This document shows, piece after piece, positions 1 through 9,785 of a stretch of DNA of 64,000 nt (positions are counted from its first letter, which is position 1; the number at the start of each line of letters is the position of its first letter). The stretch covers positions 62,001 through 126,000 of the forward strand of contig NZ_AUDK01000012.1 of assembly GCF_000425425.1 (NCBI RefSeq). Direction: 5' to 3'. The notes under the pieces were generated by a model. The model searched no databases. It had not been told where the DNA came from and worked only from the letters and a program-made list of their open reading frames with translations. Made by a program: the position numbers and the translations under genes. The DNA is from Flavobacterium daejeonense DSM 17708 (lineage in GTDB: Bacteria; Bacteroidota; Bacteroidia; Flavobacteriales; Flavobacteriaceae).

Positions 1-755
1 TGACTTTCCATCCTTTTGGTCGTACGGATTCTTCTGAAAATTATCACAATGCCAAATGGCTGGATTTTAATATGTTCCAATCCGGTCACCGAAGATACGA
101 TCAGGATAGTACCGAAGGCGCTTTCAAAGAAGACAATTACAAATTTGTATTGAGAGATTATGCTTTGAAACCAACAAAACCAACATTAGACGGAGAGCCT
201 TCTTATGAAGGAATTCCTCATGGATTGCACGATACCTTGCAGCCAAAATGGAAAGATAGTGATGTAAGAAGATATGCTTACTGGTCTGTTTTTGCCGGAG
301 GTGCCGGTTTTACTTACGGAAATAACGCGGTAATGCAAATGTTTCATAAAGGAGAAAAGAAAGGAGCTTACGGAAACAAAGACATTTGGAGTGATGCTTT
401 AAACGATCCGGGAGCGGGACAAATGCAGTATGTGAAAGATTTGATTTTGAAATTTAATTATTTTAATCGTATTCCGGATGCTTCTATGGTGGTCAATCAG
501 GGTGAAAAATACGATTATCTGGCGGCTACAAGAGGTGAGGATTATGCCTTGATTTATACTTACAATGGCAAAACAATGTCGTTGAATATGGGGGAAATAA
601 AAGGAGATAAGGTAAAAGCTTCCTGGTATAACCCGAGAAATGGTAAACTAAAAACAATTGGTACTTTTAATAACAAAGGCGTTCAGGAATTTAATCCTCC
701 GGGAGAAAAAGAGGATGGAAATGACTGGGTTTTAGTTTTAACATCAAAAAAATAA
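1..755 (+). CDS. GH140/DUF4038-like glycoside hydrolase, 3' part (apiosidase-like)
   Basis: The gene is cut by the window start; the frame is open from base 3. The visible C-terminal ~250 residues include HPFGRTDSS, then WLDFNMFQSGHRRYD, which is the signature of the DUF4038/GH140 TIM barrel. They end in a small beta domain like the 'putative collagen-binding' domain that follows it. The characterised GH140 member from Bacteroides thetaiotaomicron is an apiosidase acting on rhamnogalacturonan II; the exact substrate here is inference. It is followed 33 bases later by a GH28 on the same strand, so the two are probably co-transcribed. Signal peptide and catalytic N-terminus lie outside the window. 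Family fairly sure, specificity not. Confidence 0.72.
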   Translation, partial: TFHPFGRTDSSENYHNAKWLDFNMFQSGHRRYDQDSTEGAFKEDNYKFVLRDYALKPTKPTLDGEPSYEGIPHGLHDTLQPKWKDSDVRRYAYWSVFAGGAGFTYGNNAVMQMFHKGEKKGAYGNKDIWSDALNDPGAGQMQYVKDLILKFNYFNRIPDASMVVNQGEKYDYLAATRGEDYALIYTYNGKTMSLNMGEIKGDKVKASWYNPRNGKLKTIGTFNNKGVQEFNPPGEKEDGNDWVLVLTSKK

Positions 756-788
756 ATCTGCAATTTGCTTTGGCTTAAAATAATAACT

Positions 789-2366
789 ATGAAAATTAAA
801 AATATAATACTGCTACTTTGTTTTCTCATTGGATTCAATCATTTGAATGCCAAAAACGATGGTTGGATTAATATTTTGAATGAAGGCGGAAACAACAAAG
901 GAATTTTGTGTACGCAGGCCATTCAAAAATCAATCGATAAAGCTTCCAAACAGGGTGGAGGAACAATCTTTTTTCCGGCTGGAAATTATTTAACCGGTCC
1001 GATAAAATTAAAAAGTAACATCACAATTTACCTGGATGCCGGAGCACTTTTAAAGTTTTCAAATAATTTTGACGATTATCTGCCTTATGTAGAAATGCGT
1101 TATGAAGGCTTGATGATGAAAACGTTTTCTCCTTTATTTTATGCTAAAGATGCCGATAATATCAGTATCAAAGGGCGAGGTGTTATCGACGGTCAGGGAG
1201 AAGCCTGGTGGAACGAAGTGTATCGAATTGAAACGGCCAAAGGCCCAATTCCGCCAACTAAATACCAAACGATGTGGGTAGAGCAAAACAAAGGAATTGT
1301 CTATTCGCCTTATTACCAAAGAACAATTGATAAGCATTTTTTCAGACCGGCTTTTTTTCAAACTATTAGCTGTAAGAATATTTTAATCGAAGGGGTTACG
1401 TTCCAAAATTCTCCTTTTTGGACCATAAATCCTGTTTTTTGCGATAATGTAACGGTTACCGGAATTACTATTTTTAATCCGCATTCTCCTAATACGGATG
1501 GAATCAATCCTTCTTCCTGCAAAAATGTACATATTTCAAATTGCCATATTAGCGTAGGTGATGATTGCATCACTATTAAATCCGGTCGTGACGAAGACGG
1601 TCGAAAATATGGTGTTGCAACAGAGAATGTTACTATAACCAATTGTACGATGTTAAGCGGTCACGGTGGTGTGGTTATTGGAAGCGAAATGTCCGGAGGA
1701 ATTAAAAAAATCACCATTTCAAACTGTGTTTTTGACGGAACCGACAGAGGAATCCGAATCAAATCAGCACGTGGTCGTGGAGGTGTGGTTGAAGATATCC
1801 GCGTAGATAATGTAGTGATGAAAAATATCAAAGAAGAGGCTTTTATGATGAATCTTTTTTATGATAAAAACACGGTTGAAGAGCCGGTTTCGGAGCGAAC
1901 GCCTATTTTTAGAAATATTCACATCAGTAATGTGACCGGTACTGATGTCAAGAAAGCCGGTACTGTTTTAGGAATTGCTGAAATGCCGGTACAGAATATT
2001 TCTTTTTCAAATATTAATATCCAATCTACAGAAGGATTTACTTTGAATACTACGGATAATGTTGAGTTTCACGATGCCAAAATTACAACAATACTTGGCG
2101 CTTCGTTCAAAATTGAAAATTCAAACAATTTGATTTTGGATAATGTGGCAACTATAAAACCAATTGCCAATACGCCATTGATTAAATTGAAAGATGTTTC
2201 CAATTTGGCTATAACTAACAACTTTCCAATGTTTGCAACAGATGTTTTCTTAGAAGCTGATGGTGCTAAAACCAAAGCGGTGTATTTGAAAAATAATATT
2301 TTTAATAATGTTACCAAGGTTTTGAAAAAAGGAAATGATTTAGATAAAAATGCTGTTGTTGAGTAG
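789..2366 (+). CDS. Secreted GH28 polygalacturonase-type hydrolase
   Basis: A 525-aa protein with an N-terminal signal peptide (MKIKNIILLLCFLIG...NA) and a right-handed parallel beta-helix full of N-I/V-x-I-x-x-C/V repeats. The GH28 catalytic set is present in order: NTDG, GDDC (two acids), GHGG and RIKS. The family hydrolyses alpha-1,4-galacturonosidic bonds in homogalacturonan or rhamnogalacturonan, so this is a pectinase exported to the periplasm or surface. I chose the ATG at 789, which directly opens the signal peptide; a TTG at 765 would add eight residues in front of it. Endo versus exo action cannot be read from sequence alone. Confidence 0.9.
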   Translation: MKIKNIILLLCFLIGFNHLNAKNDGWINILNEGGNNKGILCTQAIQKSIDKASKQGGGTIFFPAGNYLTGPIKLKSNITIYLDAGALLKFSNNFDDYLPYVEMRYEGLMMKTFSPLFYAKDADNISIKGRGVIDGQGEAWWNEVYRIETAKGPIPPTKYQTMWVEQNKGIVYSPYYQRTIDKHFFRPAFFQTISCKNILIEGVTFQNSPFWTINPVFCDNVTVTGITIFNPHSPNTDGINPSSCKNVHISNCHISVGDDCITIKSGRDEDGRKYGVATENVTITNCTMLSGHGGVVIGSEMSGGIKKITISNCVFDGTDRGIRIKSARGRGGVVEDIRVDNVVMKNIKEEAFMMNLFYDKNTVEEPVSERTPIFRNIHISNVTGTDVKKAGTVLGIAEMPVQNISFSNINIQSTEGFTLNTTDNVEFHDAKITTILGASFKIENSNNLILDNVATIKPIANTPLIKLKDVSNLAITNNFPMFATDVFLEADGAKTKAVYLKNNIFNNVTKVLKKGNDLDKNAVVE

Positions 2367-2421
2367 TAATCGTTAATCCTGCAAGGTTTTTAAAACTTTG
2401 TAGCTGTGAATTTTAATAATA

Positions 2422-2450
2422 CCTGCAAGGTCAAAAAGAGACCTCGCAGG
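2422..2450 (+). terminator. Hairpin between GH28 and GH43-like genes
   Basis: Inverted repeat CCTGCAAGGTC / GACCTCGCAGG with a 7-base loop, followed by AAAATTTT. The same CCTGCAAGG/CCTTG(C/T)AGG words recur at 22093-22170, so this is an interspersed hairpin repeat that may attenuate or process the operon transcript. Confidence 0.5.
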
Positions 2451-2463
2451 AAAATTTTAATCA

Positions 2464-3390
2464 ATGAAAAAAGTAATTCTTATACTAATAGTCAGTTTTT
2501 CTGTTTTAAGTTGTTTTAATTCGAAACAAGCTTATTTGTTTACTTCATTCAGAGAGCCTGCAACCAATGGTTTGTATTTAGCATACAGTATGGACGGTTA
2601 CCATTGGAACGGATTAGAAGGTTCGTTTTTAAAACCGGAAATTGGAAAAAGTGAAACCAAAATTATGCGTGACCCTTCTATTGTACAAGGCAAAGACGGC
2701 GTTTTTCATTTGGTTTGGACTACCGATTGGAAAGGCGGAAACGGTTTTGGTTGTGCCAGCTCCAGGGATCTGATTCATTGGTCTAAACAGGAATATGTTC
2801 CGGTGATGAAAAACGAATCGGAAGTAGTGAATGTTTGGGCACCTGAAATTTTTTATGATGATGAGCAGGAGCAATACATGATTATCTGGGCATCAACTAT
2901 CCCGTTTCGTTATCCAAAAGGACAGGAAGAAGAAAGAAACAATCATAGAATGTATTATGTGACAACGAAAGACTTCAATACTTTTTCGGATGCTAAATTG
3001 TTCTTTGAACCCGGATTTTCGGTAATTGATTGTGTGTTGTTAAAAAGAGCCAAAAACGATTATGTTTTAGTTTTAAAAGACAATACCCGACCAATGCGAA
3101 ATATCAAAGTGGCTTTTGGAAAAACAGCTTTGGGACCTTTTGAAAACATCTCAAAACCATTTACTGATTTCTTGTCTGAAGGGCCAACCGTGTTGAAGAA
3201 AGATAATTATTGGTTGATTTATTATGACAATTACGGAGCCAAAAATTATCAGGCTGTTAAAACCTATGATTTTAAAAATTTTGAAAATGTTTCTTCGCAA
3301 ATTCAATTGCCGGAAGGACACAAACACGGTACTATTGTTAAAGTTTCAAAGAAAACTTTGAAAAATTTAATAGAAAAAAGTAAAATATAA
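2464..3390 (+). CDS. GH43-like five-bladed beta-propeller lipoprotein
   Basis: A 308-aa protein with a lipoprotein signal (MKKVILILIVSFSVLSC), so probably membrane-anchored. The body shows propeller features of the GH43/GH32-type arabinosidase/xylosidase superfamily: YLAYSMDGYHWN, then MRDPSIVQ (a typical acidic residue position), HLVWTTDWKGG, VWAPEIFYDD (WAPE motif) and SEGPTVLKK (acidic residue of the SEGP motif). These families remove arabinose, xylose or galactose side groups; in this pectin locus an arabinan or galactan side-chain role is inferred. The length matches a single catalytic domain without the extra C-terminal beta sandwich. Exact subfamily not determined. Confidence 0.7.
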   Translation: MKKVILILIVSFSVLSCFNSKQAYLFTSFREPATNGLYLAYSMDGYHWNGLEGSFLKPEIGKSETKIMRDPSIVQGKDGVFHLVWTTDWKGGNGFGCASSRDLIHWSKQEYVPVMKNESEVVNVWAPEIFYDDEQEQYMIIWASTIPFRYPKGQEEERNNHRMYYVTTKDFNTFSDAKLFFEPGFSVIDCVLLKRAKNDYVLVLKDNTRPMRNIKVAFGKTALGPFENISKPFTDFLSEGPTVLKKDNYWLIYYDNYGAKNYQAVKTYDFKNFENVSSQIQLPEGHKHGTIVKVSKKTLKNLIEKSKI

Positions 3391-3391
3391 T

Positions 3392-3450
3392 GCCACAGAT
3401 TTCACAGATTAAAAGGATTAGAAATCTTTAAAATCCGTTAAATCTGTGGC
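3392..3450. repeat. Intergenic imperfect inverted repeat
   Basis: GCCACAGATTT at 3392-3402 pairs with AAATCTGTGGC at 3440-3450, with further inner complementarity (AAAGGATT/AATCC), followed by an A tract. It belongs to the 'cacagatt...aatctgtg' family of intergenic palindromes also seen near 19105-19165. Confidence 0.6.
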
Positions 3451-3469
3451 AAAAAAAAATTAAATAATA

Positions 3470-5344
3470 ATGATTCTATTTCAAAACATAAAACACAATA
3501 TTGTAATTGCAACGACTATTTTGTTGACTTGCGGAGCGATTCAATCGACAGTTGCCCAAAAAGACACCATCAGATATGTTGGAAAAACGCTTTCCAATAT
3601 CGATTACCACCACGGACAGTTGAGTCCGGCTGTGGGTGTTCACGCGACACAAATTATGCGTGCCAGCCGGGAGCATCCTGAAAAAGCAGATGGTTTTGGC
3701 TGGACTTACAACCACCAACCGATGATGGCTTATTGGAATAATACTTTTTACTTACATTATTTGAGCGATCCTGCCGGAGAACATATTCCGCCAAGTCACA
3801 CTTTGTTAATGACTTCCAAAGACGGGCAAAACTGGACAAAACCAAAAGTAATTTTCCCAATTTACCGCGTTCCGGATGGAACAACTAAAGAAGGTGTGGA
3901 TGGTGTTGCTAAAAATCTGGATGCCATTATGCACCAGCGTATGGGATTCTATGTTTCTTCGGATAACCGATTACTTTCATTGGGTTATTACGGAATTGCC
4001 CTAGACAGAAAAGACGATCCAAATGACGGTAAAGGTATTGGTCGTGTGGTGAGAGAAATCTATAAAGACGGAAGTTTTGGGCCTATTTATTTTATTCGTT
4101 TCAATAAAAGTTTTGACCAGTCTAAAGCGGCTTATCCGTTTTACAAAAAGAGCAAAGACAAGAAATTCATCAAAGCCTGTGACGAATTATTGTCTAAACC
4201 TTTGATGATGCAACAATGGGTGGAAGAATCCGATCGGGACGATGCTTTGATTCCGTTGAAAAAAGAGTACAAAGCTTTTTCTTATTATCATTTGCCAAAC
4301 GGAAACGTAATTGGTTTGTGGAAACACGCCCTGACTTCGATGAGTAAAGACAACGGAAAAACCTGGGAATACAATGCCTTGAGAGCTCCGGGATTTGTAA
4401 ACAGTAATGCGAAAATCTGGGGACAAAAAATGTCCGATAACCGTTACGCTACCGTTTATAATCCATCAGAATACCGTTGGCCATTGGCAATTTCTACCAG
4501 TGATGACGGATTGACTTACAAAGATCTGCTTTTAGTTCACGGAGAAATTTCCCCAATGCGATATGGTGGAAATTACAAATCAGCCGGACCACAATATGTT
4601 CGCGGAATTTTAGAAGGAAACGGAACACCTCCTGACGGAAAACTTTGGGTAAGTTACAGTGTCAACAAAGAAGATATATGGACGGCTTCCATTCCGGTTC
4701 CGGTAACCAGTGAAGTAAAAGAAGATGTAAATGATGTTTTTAATAATTTACCAAATGGTGAGGAATTGCAACTATGGAATACTTATGATTTGGCTTGGGC
4801 GTCCGCCAAAATTGAAAAGAAAGCCGATGGGAAAAAATACCTGACCCTTCGTGATCATGATGCTTTTGATTATTGTCGCGTGGAACGTGTGTTGCCTTTT
4901 GCTCAAAAAATGGAAGCTACTTTTACTGTAATTCCGGAGCAAAATGACAAAGGATTATTACAAGCTGAGTTTTTAAATAAACAAGGTTTGCCGGCCATTA
5001 GAATCATTTTTGATGCCGACGGACAAATTAAAGTGAAGCATGGTGCCCGTCTGGGAGGAATGGGATCCTATGAAGCAGGAAAAGAATATACGATTAATGT
5101 AAAATTAGACGTCACCAGCCGTTCTTATTACATCAAAGTGAATGACAGCAAAGAGACGTTTAAAATTTTCTATGCGCCGGTGGATGGAATTTCTAGAATT
5201 ATGTTTCGTACCGGAGAGCAACGTTATACACCCAATCCGGATACCGCTCCTGATACGCCGGAATATGTTGACTTGCCGAATACCGGTGTTGAAATACCGG
5301 AAGCAGTATTTAATATCAAATCTTTGGTAACTAAAAAATTATAA
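3470..5344 (+). CDS. Secreted sialidase-like (BNR) beta-propeller hydrolase
   Basis: A 624-aa protein with an N-terminal signal segment ending in VAQ. Residues about 40-420 contain repeated SxDGxxW blade motifs (MTSKDGQNWT, MSKDNGKTWE, STSDDGLTYK), as in sialidase/BNR propellers. Residues about 440-610 look like a laminarinase-type beta-sandwich (YDLAWASAKIEKK...YYIKVNDSKE). Proteins of this layout occur in Bacteroidota pectin loci. I do not recognise the CAZy family and do not claim sialidase activity, because a pectin locus would not normally target sialic acid. An unusual sugar such as Kdo of RG-II or a rhamnose-uronic acid linkage is possible, as inference only. Confidence 0.55.
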   Translation: MILFQNIKHNIVIATTILLTCGAIQSTVAQKDTIRYVGKTLSNIDYHHGQLSPAVGVHATQIMRASREHPEKADGFGWTYNHQPMMAYWNNTFYLHYLSDPAGEHIPPSHTLLMTSKDGQNWTKPKVIFPIYRVPDGTTKEGVDGVAKNLDAIMHQRMGFYVSSDNRLLSLGYYGIALDRKDDPNDGKGIGRVVREIYKDGSFGPIYFIRFNKSFDQSKAAYPFYKKSKDKKFIKACDELLSKPLMMQQWVEESDRDDALIPLKKEYKAFSYYHLPNGNVIGLWKHALTSMSKDNGKTWEYNALRAPGFVNSNAKIWGQKMSDNRYATVYNPSEYRWPLAISTSDDGLTYKDLLLVHGEISPMRYGGNYKSAGPQYVRGILEGNGTPPDGKLWVSYSVNKEDIWTASIPVPVTSEVKEDVNDVFNNLPNGEELQLWNTYDLAWASAKIEKKADGKKYLTLRDHDAFDYCRVERVLPFAQKMEATFTVIPEQNDKGLLQAEFLNKQGLPAIRIIFDADGQIKVKHGARLGGMGSYEAGKEYTINVKLDVTSRSYYIKVNDSKETFKIFYAPVDGISRIMFRTGEQRYTPNPDTAPDTPEYVDLPNTGVEIPEAVFNIKSLVTKKL

Positions 5345-5351
5345 TGTTTTT

Positions 5352-5386
5352 ACCATTAAGAAATTAAGGAAATTTAGCTTAATGGT
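5352..5386. repeat. Short intergenic hairpin
   Basis: ACCATTAAG (5352-5360) pairs with CTTAATGGT (5378-5386). The same words build the 25-bp perfect stem at 17984-18040, so this is a shorter member of that family. Confidence 0.5.
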
Positions 5387-5405
5387 TTAATTAAAAATTT
5401 ACAAA

Positions 5406-8192
5406 GTGAATATTTCAAAATCCATATTGTTGTTCTTTTGTCTATTAGTTGCAATGAGTACTAATGCTCAGGTTGCTGTGCAAAATTTGAGTTGCAATAG
5501 CGCTGTAAATCCTTTGGCTATTGATAAAAATCCAGGTTTTAGCTGGCAATTGATTTCCAAAAAAGCCAATGTCTTACAGACAGCGTATCAAATTTTAGTG
5601 GCTTCTTCCGAAGAAAAACTAAAACATAACAAGGCGGATATTTGGGATAGTGGAAAAGTCGTTTCTGCTACAAGTCAGGATCTTGCTTTTGAGGGAAAAA
5701 AATTAAAAGAAGAAACCAAATATTTCTGGAAAGTTCGAGTTTGGTCGAATGCTAAAAAGGCTTCCAAATGGAGTAAAATCAGTGCTTTCAGAACGCAACC
5801 TTCCGATTTGAATCCGATATGGATTGGTGCCATTACCAAGGCTGACAGTCATTTGCCGGAAGGCAGAAATTATCATACGGCAACCTTCAACAGACAGAAA
5901 AAAGACGCATTAATCAATGCTTCCGATTCGTTGTCACGCAGAAGTATTATGCTTCGTAAACCATTTTCGGTAAATAAAGAAATCAAAGAAGCAGTGGTTT
6001 ACATTTCAGGATTGGGACATTATGAACTGACCATTAATAGCAAAAAAATCGGAAACAGTGAGTTTGCACCGTTGTGGACCGATTACGACAAAACCGTAAA
6101 TTACAACGTCTACGAATTAAACACCGAAGAATTGCAAAAAGGAGAAAACGTAATTGGAGTTTTGCTGGGCAACGGAATGTACAACACACTGGCCGAAAGA
6201 TATTCGAAATTTTATGTGAGTTTTGGTCCGCCGACTTTGTTTTTCAAAATGAAAATTACTTACAAAGATGGCTCTTCAGCAATTGTAAAATCCGATGCAA
6301 GCTGGAAATATAGTAAAAGTCCGATTACTTACAACAGTATTTTTGGAGGCGAAGATTACAATGCTAATTTGGAACAAAAAGGTTGGAATGCTAAAGGATT
6401 TAATGATACTAACTGGAAAAAAGTAGTGGTTCAGGAAGCGCCAAAAGGAATTTTGAGACCGCAGACTACAACACCAATTACAATCCAGAAAAGATATGAA
6501 GTTAAGGAAGTCAAAGAGTTAAAACCTAACTTTTACATTTTCAATATGGGACAAAATCTTTCGGGATTTACTACCATAAAAGTCAAAGGAAAAAAAGGAC
6601 AAAGCATTCGTGTTTGGGTTGGCGAAAGCCTGAATGATGACGGAACAGTCAGTCAGGGAAAAACCGGAAAGCCTTACTATTACGACTATACGCTGAAAGG
6701 CGAAGGCATTGAAGAATGGCAACCAAAATTTAGTTATTACGGTTTTCAATACGTTCAGATTGAGAACATCAATTACAAAGAAACCAAGAATGAAAATTTG
6801 CCAACATTAGTTGATTTAAAGTCGAATTTTATTTACAATTCGGCTGGCGAAGTCGGAAGTTTTGAATGTTCCAATGATATTTTCAACAAAACACATTGGC
6901 TGATTAATAACGCCATAAAAAGTAATTTTCAAAGCGTTTTTACCGATTGTCCGCAACGCGAAAAATTGGGTTGGATTGAGGAAATTCAGCTAAACGGTCC
7001 TGGATTATTGTTCAATTATAATCTTGAAAGTTTCATTCCTGCAACAATGCAGAATATTGCCGATTCACAACGTGATAGCGGTTTAGTTCCATCAATTGTT
7101 CCTGAATATGTAGTTTTCGGTGGTGATTTTACGGATTCGCCAGAATGGGGTGTGACCGCTGTGATTTTGCCTTGGATGTATTATGATTATTACGGAGACG
7201 ACTCATTGTTGAGAAAATATTATCCCGTAATGAAAAAATATGTAGATTATTTGACATCAAAATCAAAAGATGGAATTGTTTCTCATGGTTTGGGTGATTG
7301 GTACGATTACGGAGAACATGCAGCGGGATATTCTAAAAACAGCCCGATTGCACTTTCGGCAACTTCACATTATTATTTCGGAATTGATTTATTAGCCAAA
7401 GCGGCGAAACATTTAAACAAGCAAGAAGATGTTGTTTTTTACGAAAATTTGGCAAAAAGTGTAAAAAATGCATTTAATGGCAAGTTCTTTGATGCCAAGA
7501 CGAAACAATACGGAACCGGAAGTCAGTTTAGCAATGCCGTTCCGTTGTTTTTAAACATGGTTGCTCCGGAAGACAGACAGGCGGTTTTGGATAATTTGGT
7601 TAACGATATCAAAACCAGAAATTATCGTTTAACAACCGGTGATGTGGGGAATCGTTATTTGTTTCAGGTTTTAGCTGATAATGGTTTGAATGAAGTCATG
7701 TACAAAATGCACAATCATTATGACGCGCCAGGTTATGGTTTCCAAATCAAATTTGGTTTAACCACTTTAACCGAGCAATGGGATCCGCGAAAAGGAAATT
7801 CCTGGAACCATTTTATGCTGGGGCAAATTGAAGAGTGGTTTTATAAAAGTCTGGCAGGAATTGTTCCGGATGAAAAACAACCGGGATTTAAACATTTCTT
7901 TTTGCAGCCGGAAATAGTGGGCGATATGACTTTTGCTAAAGGAACTTATCGTTCGGTTTATGGTGAAATCAAATCGGAATGGGAGAAAAAAGACGGGAAA
8001 ATGTATTTCAGATGCAGTATTCCGGCTAATACCACCGCCACGATAAAATTGCCGGTTCCTAAGAATGCGGCGATTGAAGTAAACGGTAAAAAAATAAGTG
8101 AAGCAAAAGCAGTGCTGAACGTTTTAGAAAATAAACAGAAACTGTCATTTGTCTTAGGTTCAGGAAATTATGTTATAGAAGCTGCTTTGTAA
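5406..8192 (+). CDS. Secreted GH78 alpha-L-rhamnosidase (first copy)
   Basis: A 928-aa protein starting at GTG with a signal peptide (MNISKSILLFFCLLVAMSTNA). Domain order is typical of GH78: N-terminal Ig-like domain (about 25-130, with NPLAIDKNPGFSWQL), the beta-sandwich sugar-binding domains (about 180-480, GLGHYELTINSKKIG and NMGQNLSGF), the (alpha/alpha)6 catalytic barrel (about 490-830) and a C-terminal beta domain. The catalytic region shows TDCPQREKLGWIEE, GDWYDYGE and EQWDPRKGNSWNH. The family hydrolyses alpha-L-rhamnosides; in this locus it would release rhamnose from pectin oligosaccharides. A second GH78 at 14036-16789 is divergent, suggesting division of labour by linkage. Confidence 0.92.
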   Translation: MNISKSILLFFCLLVAMSTNAQVAVQNLSCNSAVNPLAIDKNPGFSWQLISKKANVLQTAYQILVASSEEKLKHNKADIWDSGKVVSATSQDLAFEGKKLKEETKYFWKVRVWSNAKKASKWSKISAFRTQPSDLNPIWIGAITKADSHLPEGRNYHTATFNRQKKDALINASDSLSRRSIMLRKPFSVNKEIKEAVVYISGLGHYELTINSKKIGNSEFAPLWTDYDKTVNYNVYELNTEELQKGENVIGVLLGNGMYNTLAERYSKFYVSFGPPTLFFKMKITYKDGSSAIVKSDASWKYSKSPITYNSIFGGEDYNANLEQKGWNAKGFNDTNWKKVVVQEAPKGILRPQTTTPITIQKRYEVKEVKELKPNFYIFNMGQNLSGFTTIKVKGKKGQSIRVWVGESLNDDGTVSQGKTGKPYYYDYTLKGEGIEEWQPKFSYYGFQYVQIENINYKETKNENLPTLVDLKSNFIYNSAGEVGSFECSNDIFNKTHWLINNAIKSNFQSVFTDCPQREKLGWIEEIQLNGPGLLFNYNLESFIPATMQNIADSQRDSGLVPSIVPEYVVFGGDFTDSPEWGVTAVILPWMYYDYYGDDSLLRKYYPVMKKYVDYLTSKSKDGIVSHGLGDWYDYGEHAAGYSKNSPIALSATSHYYFGIDLLAKAAKHLNKQEDVVFYENLAKSVKNAFNGKFFDAKTKQYGTGSQFSNAVPLFLNMVAPEDRQAVLDNLVNDIKTRNYRLTTGDVGNRYLFQVLADNGLNEVMYKMHNHYDAPGYGFQIKFGLTTLTEQWDPRKGNSWNHFMLGQIEEWFYKSLAGIVPDEKQPGFKHFFLQPEIVGDMTFAKGTYRSVYGEIKSEWEKKDGKMYFRCSIPANTTATIKLPVPKNAAIEVNGKKISEAKAVLNVLENKQKLSFVLGSGNYVIEAAL

Positions 8193-8233
8193 ATCAAAAT
8201 AAAATGATAAATTTAAAGATGATAAGGGATTTC

Positions 8234-9646
8234 ATGAAAAAGGGATTTTTGTTGCTAATGTTGCTGTTGTTGGCACCAAAAGCTGAAGCACAAACTTCGG
8301 ATGATAATTACAGAATGCCAATTGCTGAAATCATTCAAAAAATAGCTTCGGTTTTTAATGTTACCATCAATGACAAAAACGAATTGCTTAAAGAAAAAGA
8401 ATTGGATTACGCCGATTGGCGCATTCGTCAGGGCAATTTAGAGCTCTCATTAACAGCGCTTTTAGCGCCTTTTGATTTGACTTATTTCAAAGAAAATGAT
8501 GCTACTTATGTGATTCGAAAGTTTGAATACGCCCGAAATTCGGATGCGGTTGGGGCTGAACGTTTGACTTATTTAGCGAATTTGTATCCCAATTTAAAAA
8601 ACTGGGAAGCCAGAAAAGCCGATTTGAAATCCTGTATAATTAGTTCGATTGGTTTAGACAAAGCACCGGCGATGCCTAAGACAAAGCCAATTGTAACGCC
8701 AAAAAGAAAGTACGGAGATTATACGGTGGAAAATATTGGTTTGGAAATTATGCCGGGAGTTTATGCTACGGGTTCTATTTACAAACCTTATCCGTTAAAA
8801 GGAAAAGCGCCGGTGGTGATTACACCAAACGGACATTTTGGTGACGGAAGATATCGAAAAGACGAGCAATTGCGTTGTGCGATTTTGGCCAAAATGGGTG
8901 CGGTTGTGGTCAATTTTGATTTGTTTGCCTGGGGCGAATCGACTTTACAGTTTGAATCGACTTTACACAGACAGAGTATTGCCCAAACCATTCAGGTGTT
9001 GAGTGCCGAAAGATTATTAGATTATATGCTTACGCAAAAGTATATCGATAAAAACCGCGTGGGAGTTACCGGCGGTTCCGGTGGAGGTTCCATGACGATG
9101 TTCTTGGCTGCTATTGATGACCGAATTACGGTTTCGGTGCCGGTGGTGATGACTTCTTCTCATTTTTCGGGTGGTTGCCCTTGCGAAAGTGGTCGCGGCT
9201 TGCACCTTTGCGGAAACGGAACGAATAATGCCGAAATTGCAGCGATGGCAGCACCAAAACCACAATTAATTGTTTCTGATGGTGGCGACTGGACAGCGAC
9301 TGTGCCGGAATTGGAATTTCCGTTTATCCAAAAAACCTATGGATTGTACGGTAAAAAAGAGTTGGTTGAAAATGCTCATTTTCCTAAAGAAGGTCATAAT
9401 TATGGCGAATCCAAACGCATGGCGATGTATCCGTTTATGGCTAAATATTTAGGATTGGATTTGAAAAAAATACAAAATAAAAAAGGTGAAATTGACGAAT
9501 CTACTTGTGTAATTGAACCTTATGAAAAAATGTATGTTTTTGGCGCAAAAGGAGAAAATTTACCTAAAAATGCTTTGAAGGACATCAATAAATTATATGA
9601 ATTGTTCGGAGAAAAAAATCTAAAAGTTTCCGAAGTTAAAAAATGA
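8234..9646 (+). CDS. Secreted acetyl-xylan-esterase-like alpha/beta hydrolase with N-terminal STN-like domain
   Basis: A 470-aa protein with signal peptide MKKGFLLLMLLLLAPKAEAQ; the ATG at 8234 begins it, an upstream ATG at 8204 being less likely. Residues about 25-95 (IAEIIQKIASVFNVTI... ALLAPFDLTYFKENDATYVIRKF) resemble the secretin/TonB short N-terminal (STN) fold. The rest is a serine hydrolase of the acetyl-esterase type: oxyanion and nucleophile region GVTGGSGGGSMT, and a late GHNYGESKR histidine. It probably removes acetyl groups from pectin or hemicellulose so the neighbouring glycosidases can act. The STN-like fusion is unusual for an esterase. Confidence 0.7.
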   Translation: MKKGFLLLMLLLLAPKAEAQTSDDNYRMPIAEIIQKIASVFNVTINDKNELLKEKELDYADWRIRQGNLELSLTALLAPFDLTYFKENDATYVIRKFEYARNSDAVGAERLTYLANLYPNLKNWEARKADLKSCIISSIGLDKAPAMPKTKPIVTPKRKYGDYTVENIGLEIMPGVYATGSIYKPYPLKGKAPVVITPNGHFGDGRYRKDEQLRCAILAKMGAVVVNFDLFAWGESTLQFESTLHRQSIAQTIQVLSAERLLDYMLTQKYIDKNRVGVTGGSGGGSMTMFLAAIDDRITVSVPVVMTSSHFSGGCPCESGRGLHLCGNGTNNAEIAAMAAPKPQLIVSDGGDWTATVPELEFPFIQKTYGLYGKKELVENAHFPKEGHNYGESKRMAMYPFMAKYLGLDLKKIQNKKGEIDESTCVIEPYEKMYVFGAKGENLPKNALKDINKLYELFGEKNLKVSEVKK

Positions 9647-9649
9647 AAT

Positions 9650-9755
9650 TGAAACACAAATTTCACAGATTAACACAAATTTATTATTGCTTAAATAGGT
9701 GAAATTTTAAAGTCTTACATGTCTGTGTTAATTTGTGCAATTTGTGTCAAAAAAA
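9650..9755. repeat. Intergenic imperfect inverted repeat
   Basis: The words acacaaatttcacagattaac and gttaatttgtgcaatttgtgt face each other across the gap before the GH95 gene. This is one of the 'cacaaatt/aatttgtg' intergenic palindromes of this locus. Confidence 0.5.
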
Positions 9756-9785
9756 TAATTAGGGTTTCGCCCAAAAAAATAAAAT

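Noticed and set aside
3470..5344. Naming the propeller proteins as true sialidases
   Set aside because: BNR-type blades alone do not prove the activity, and the locus context is pectin.
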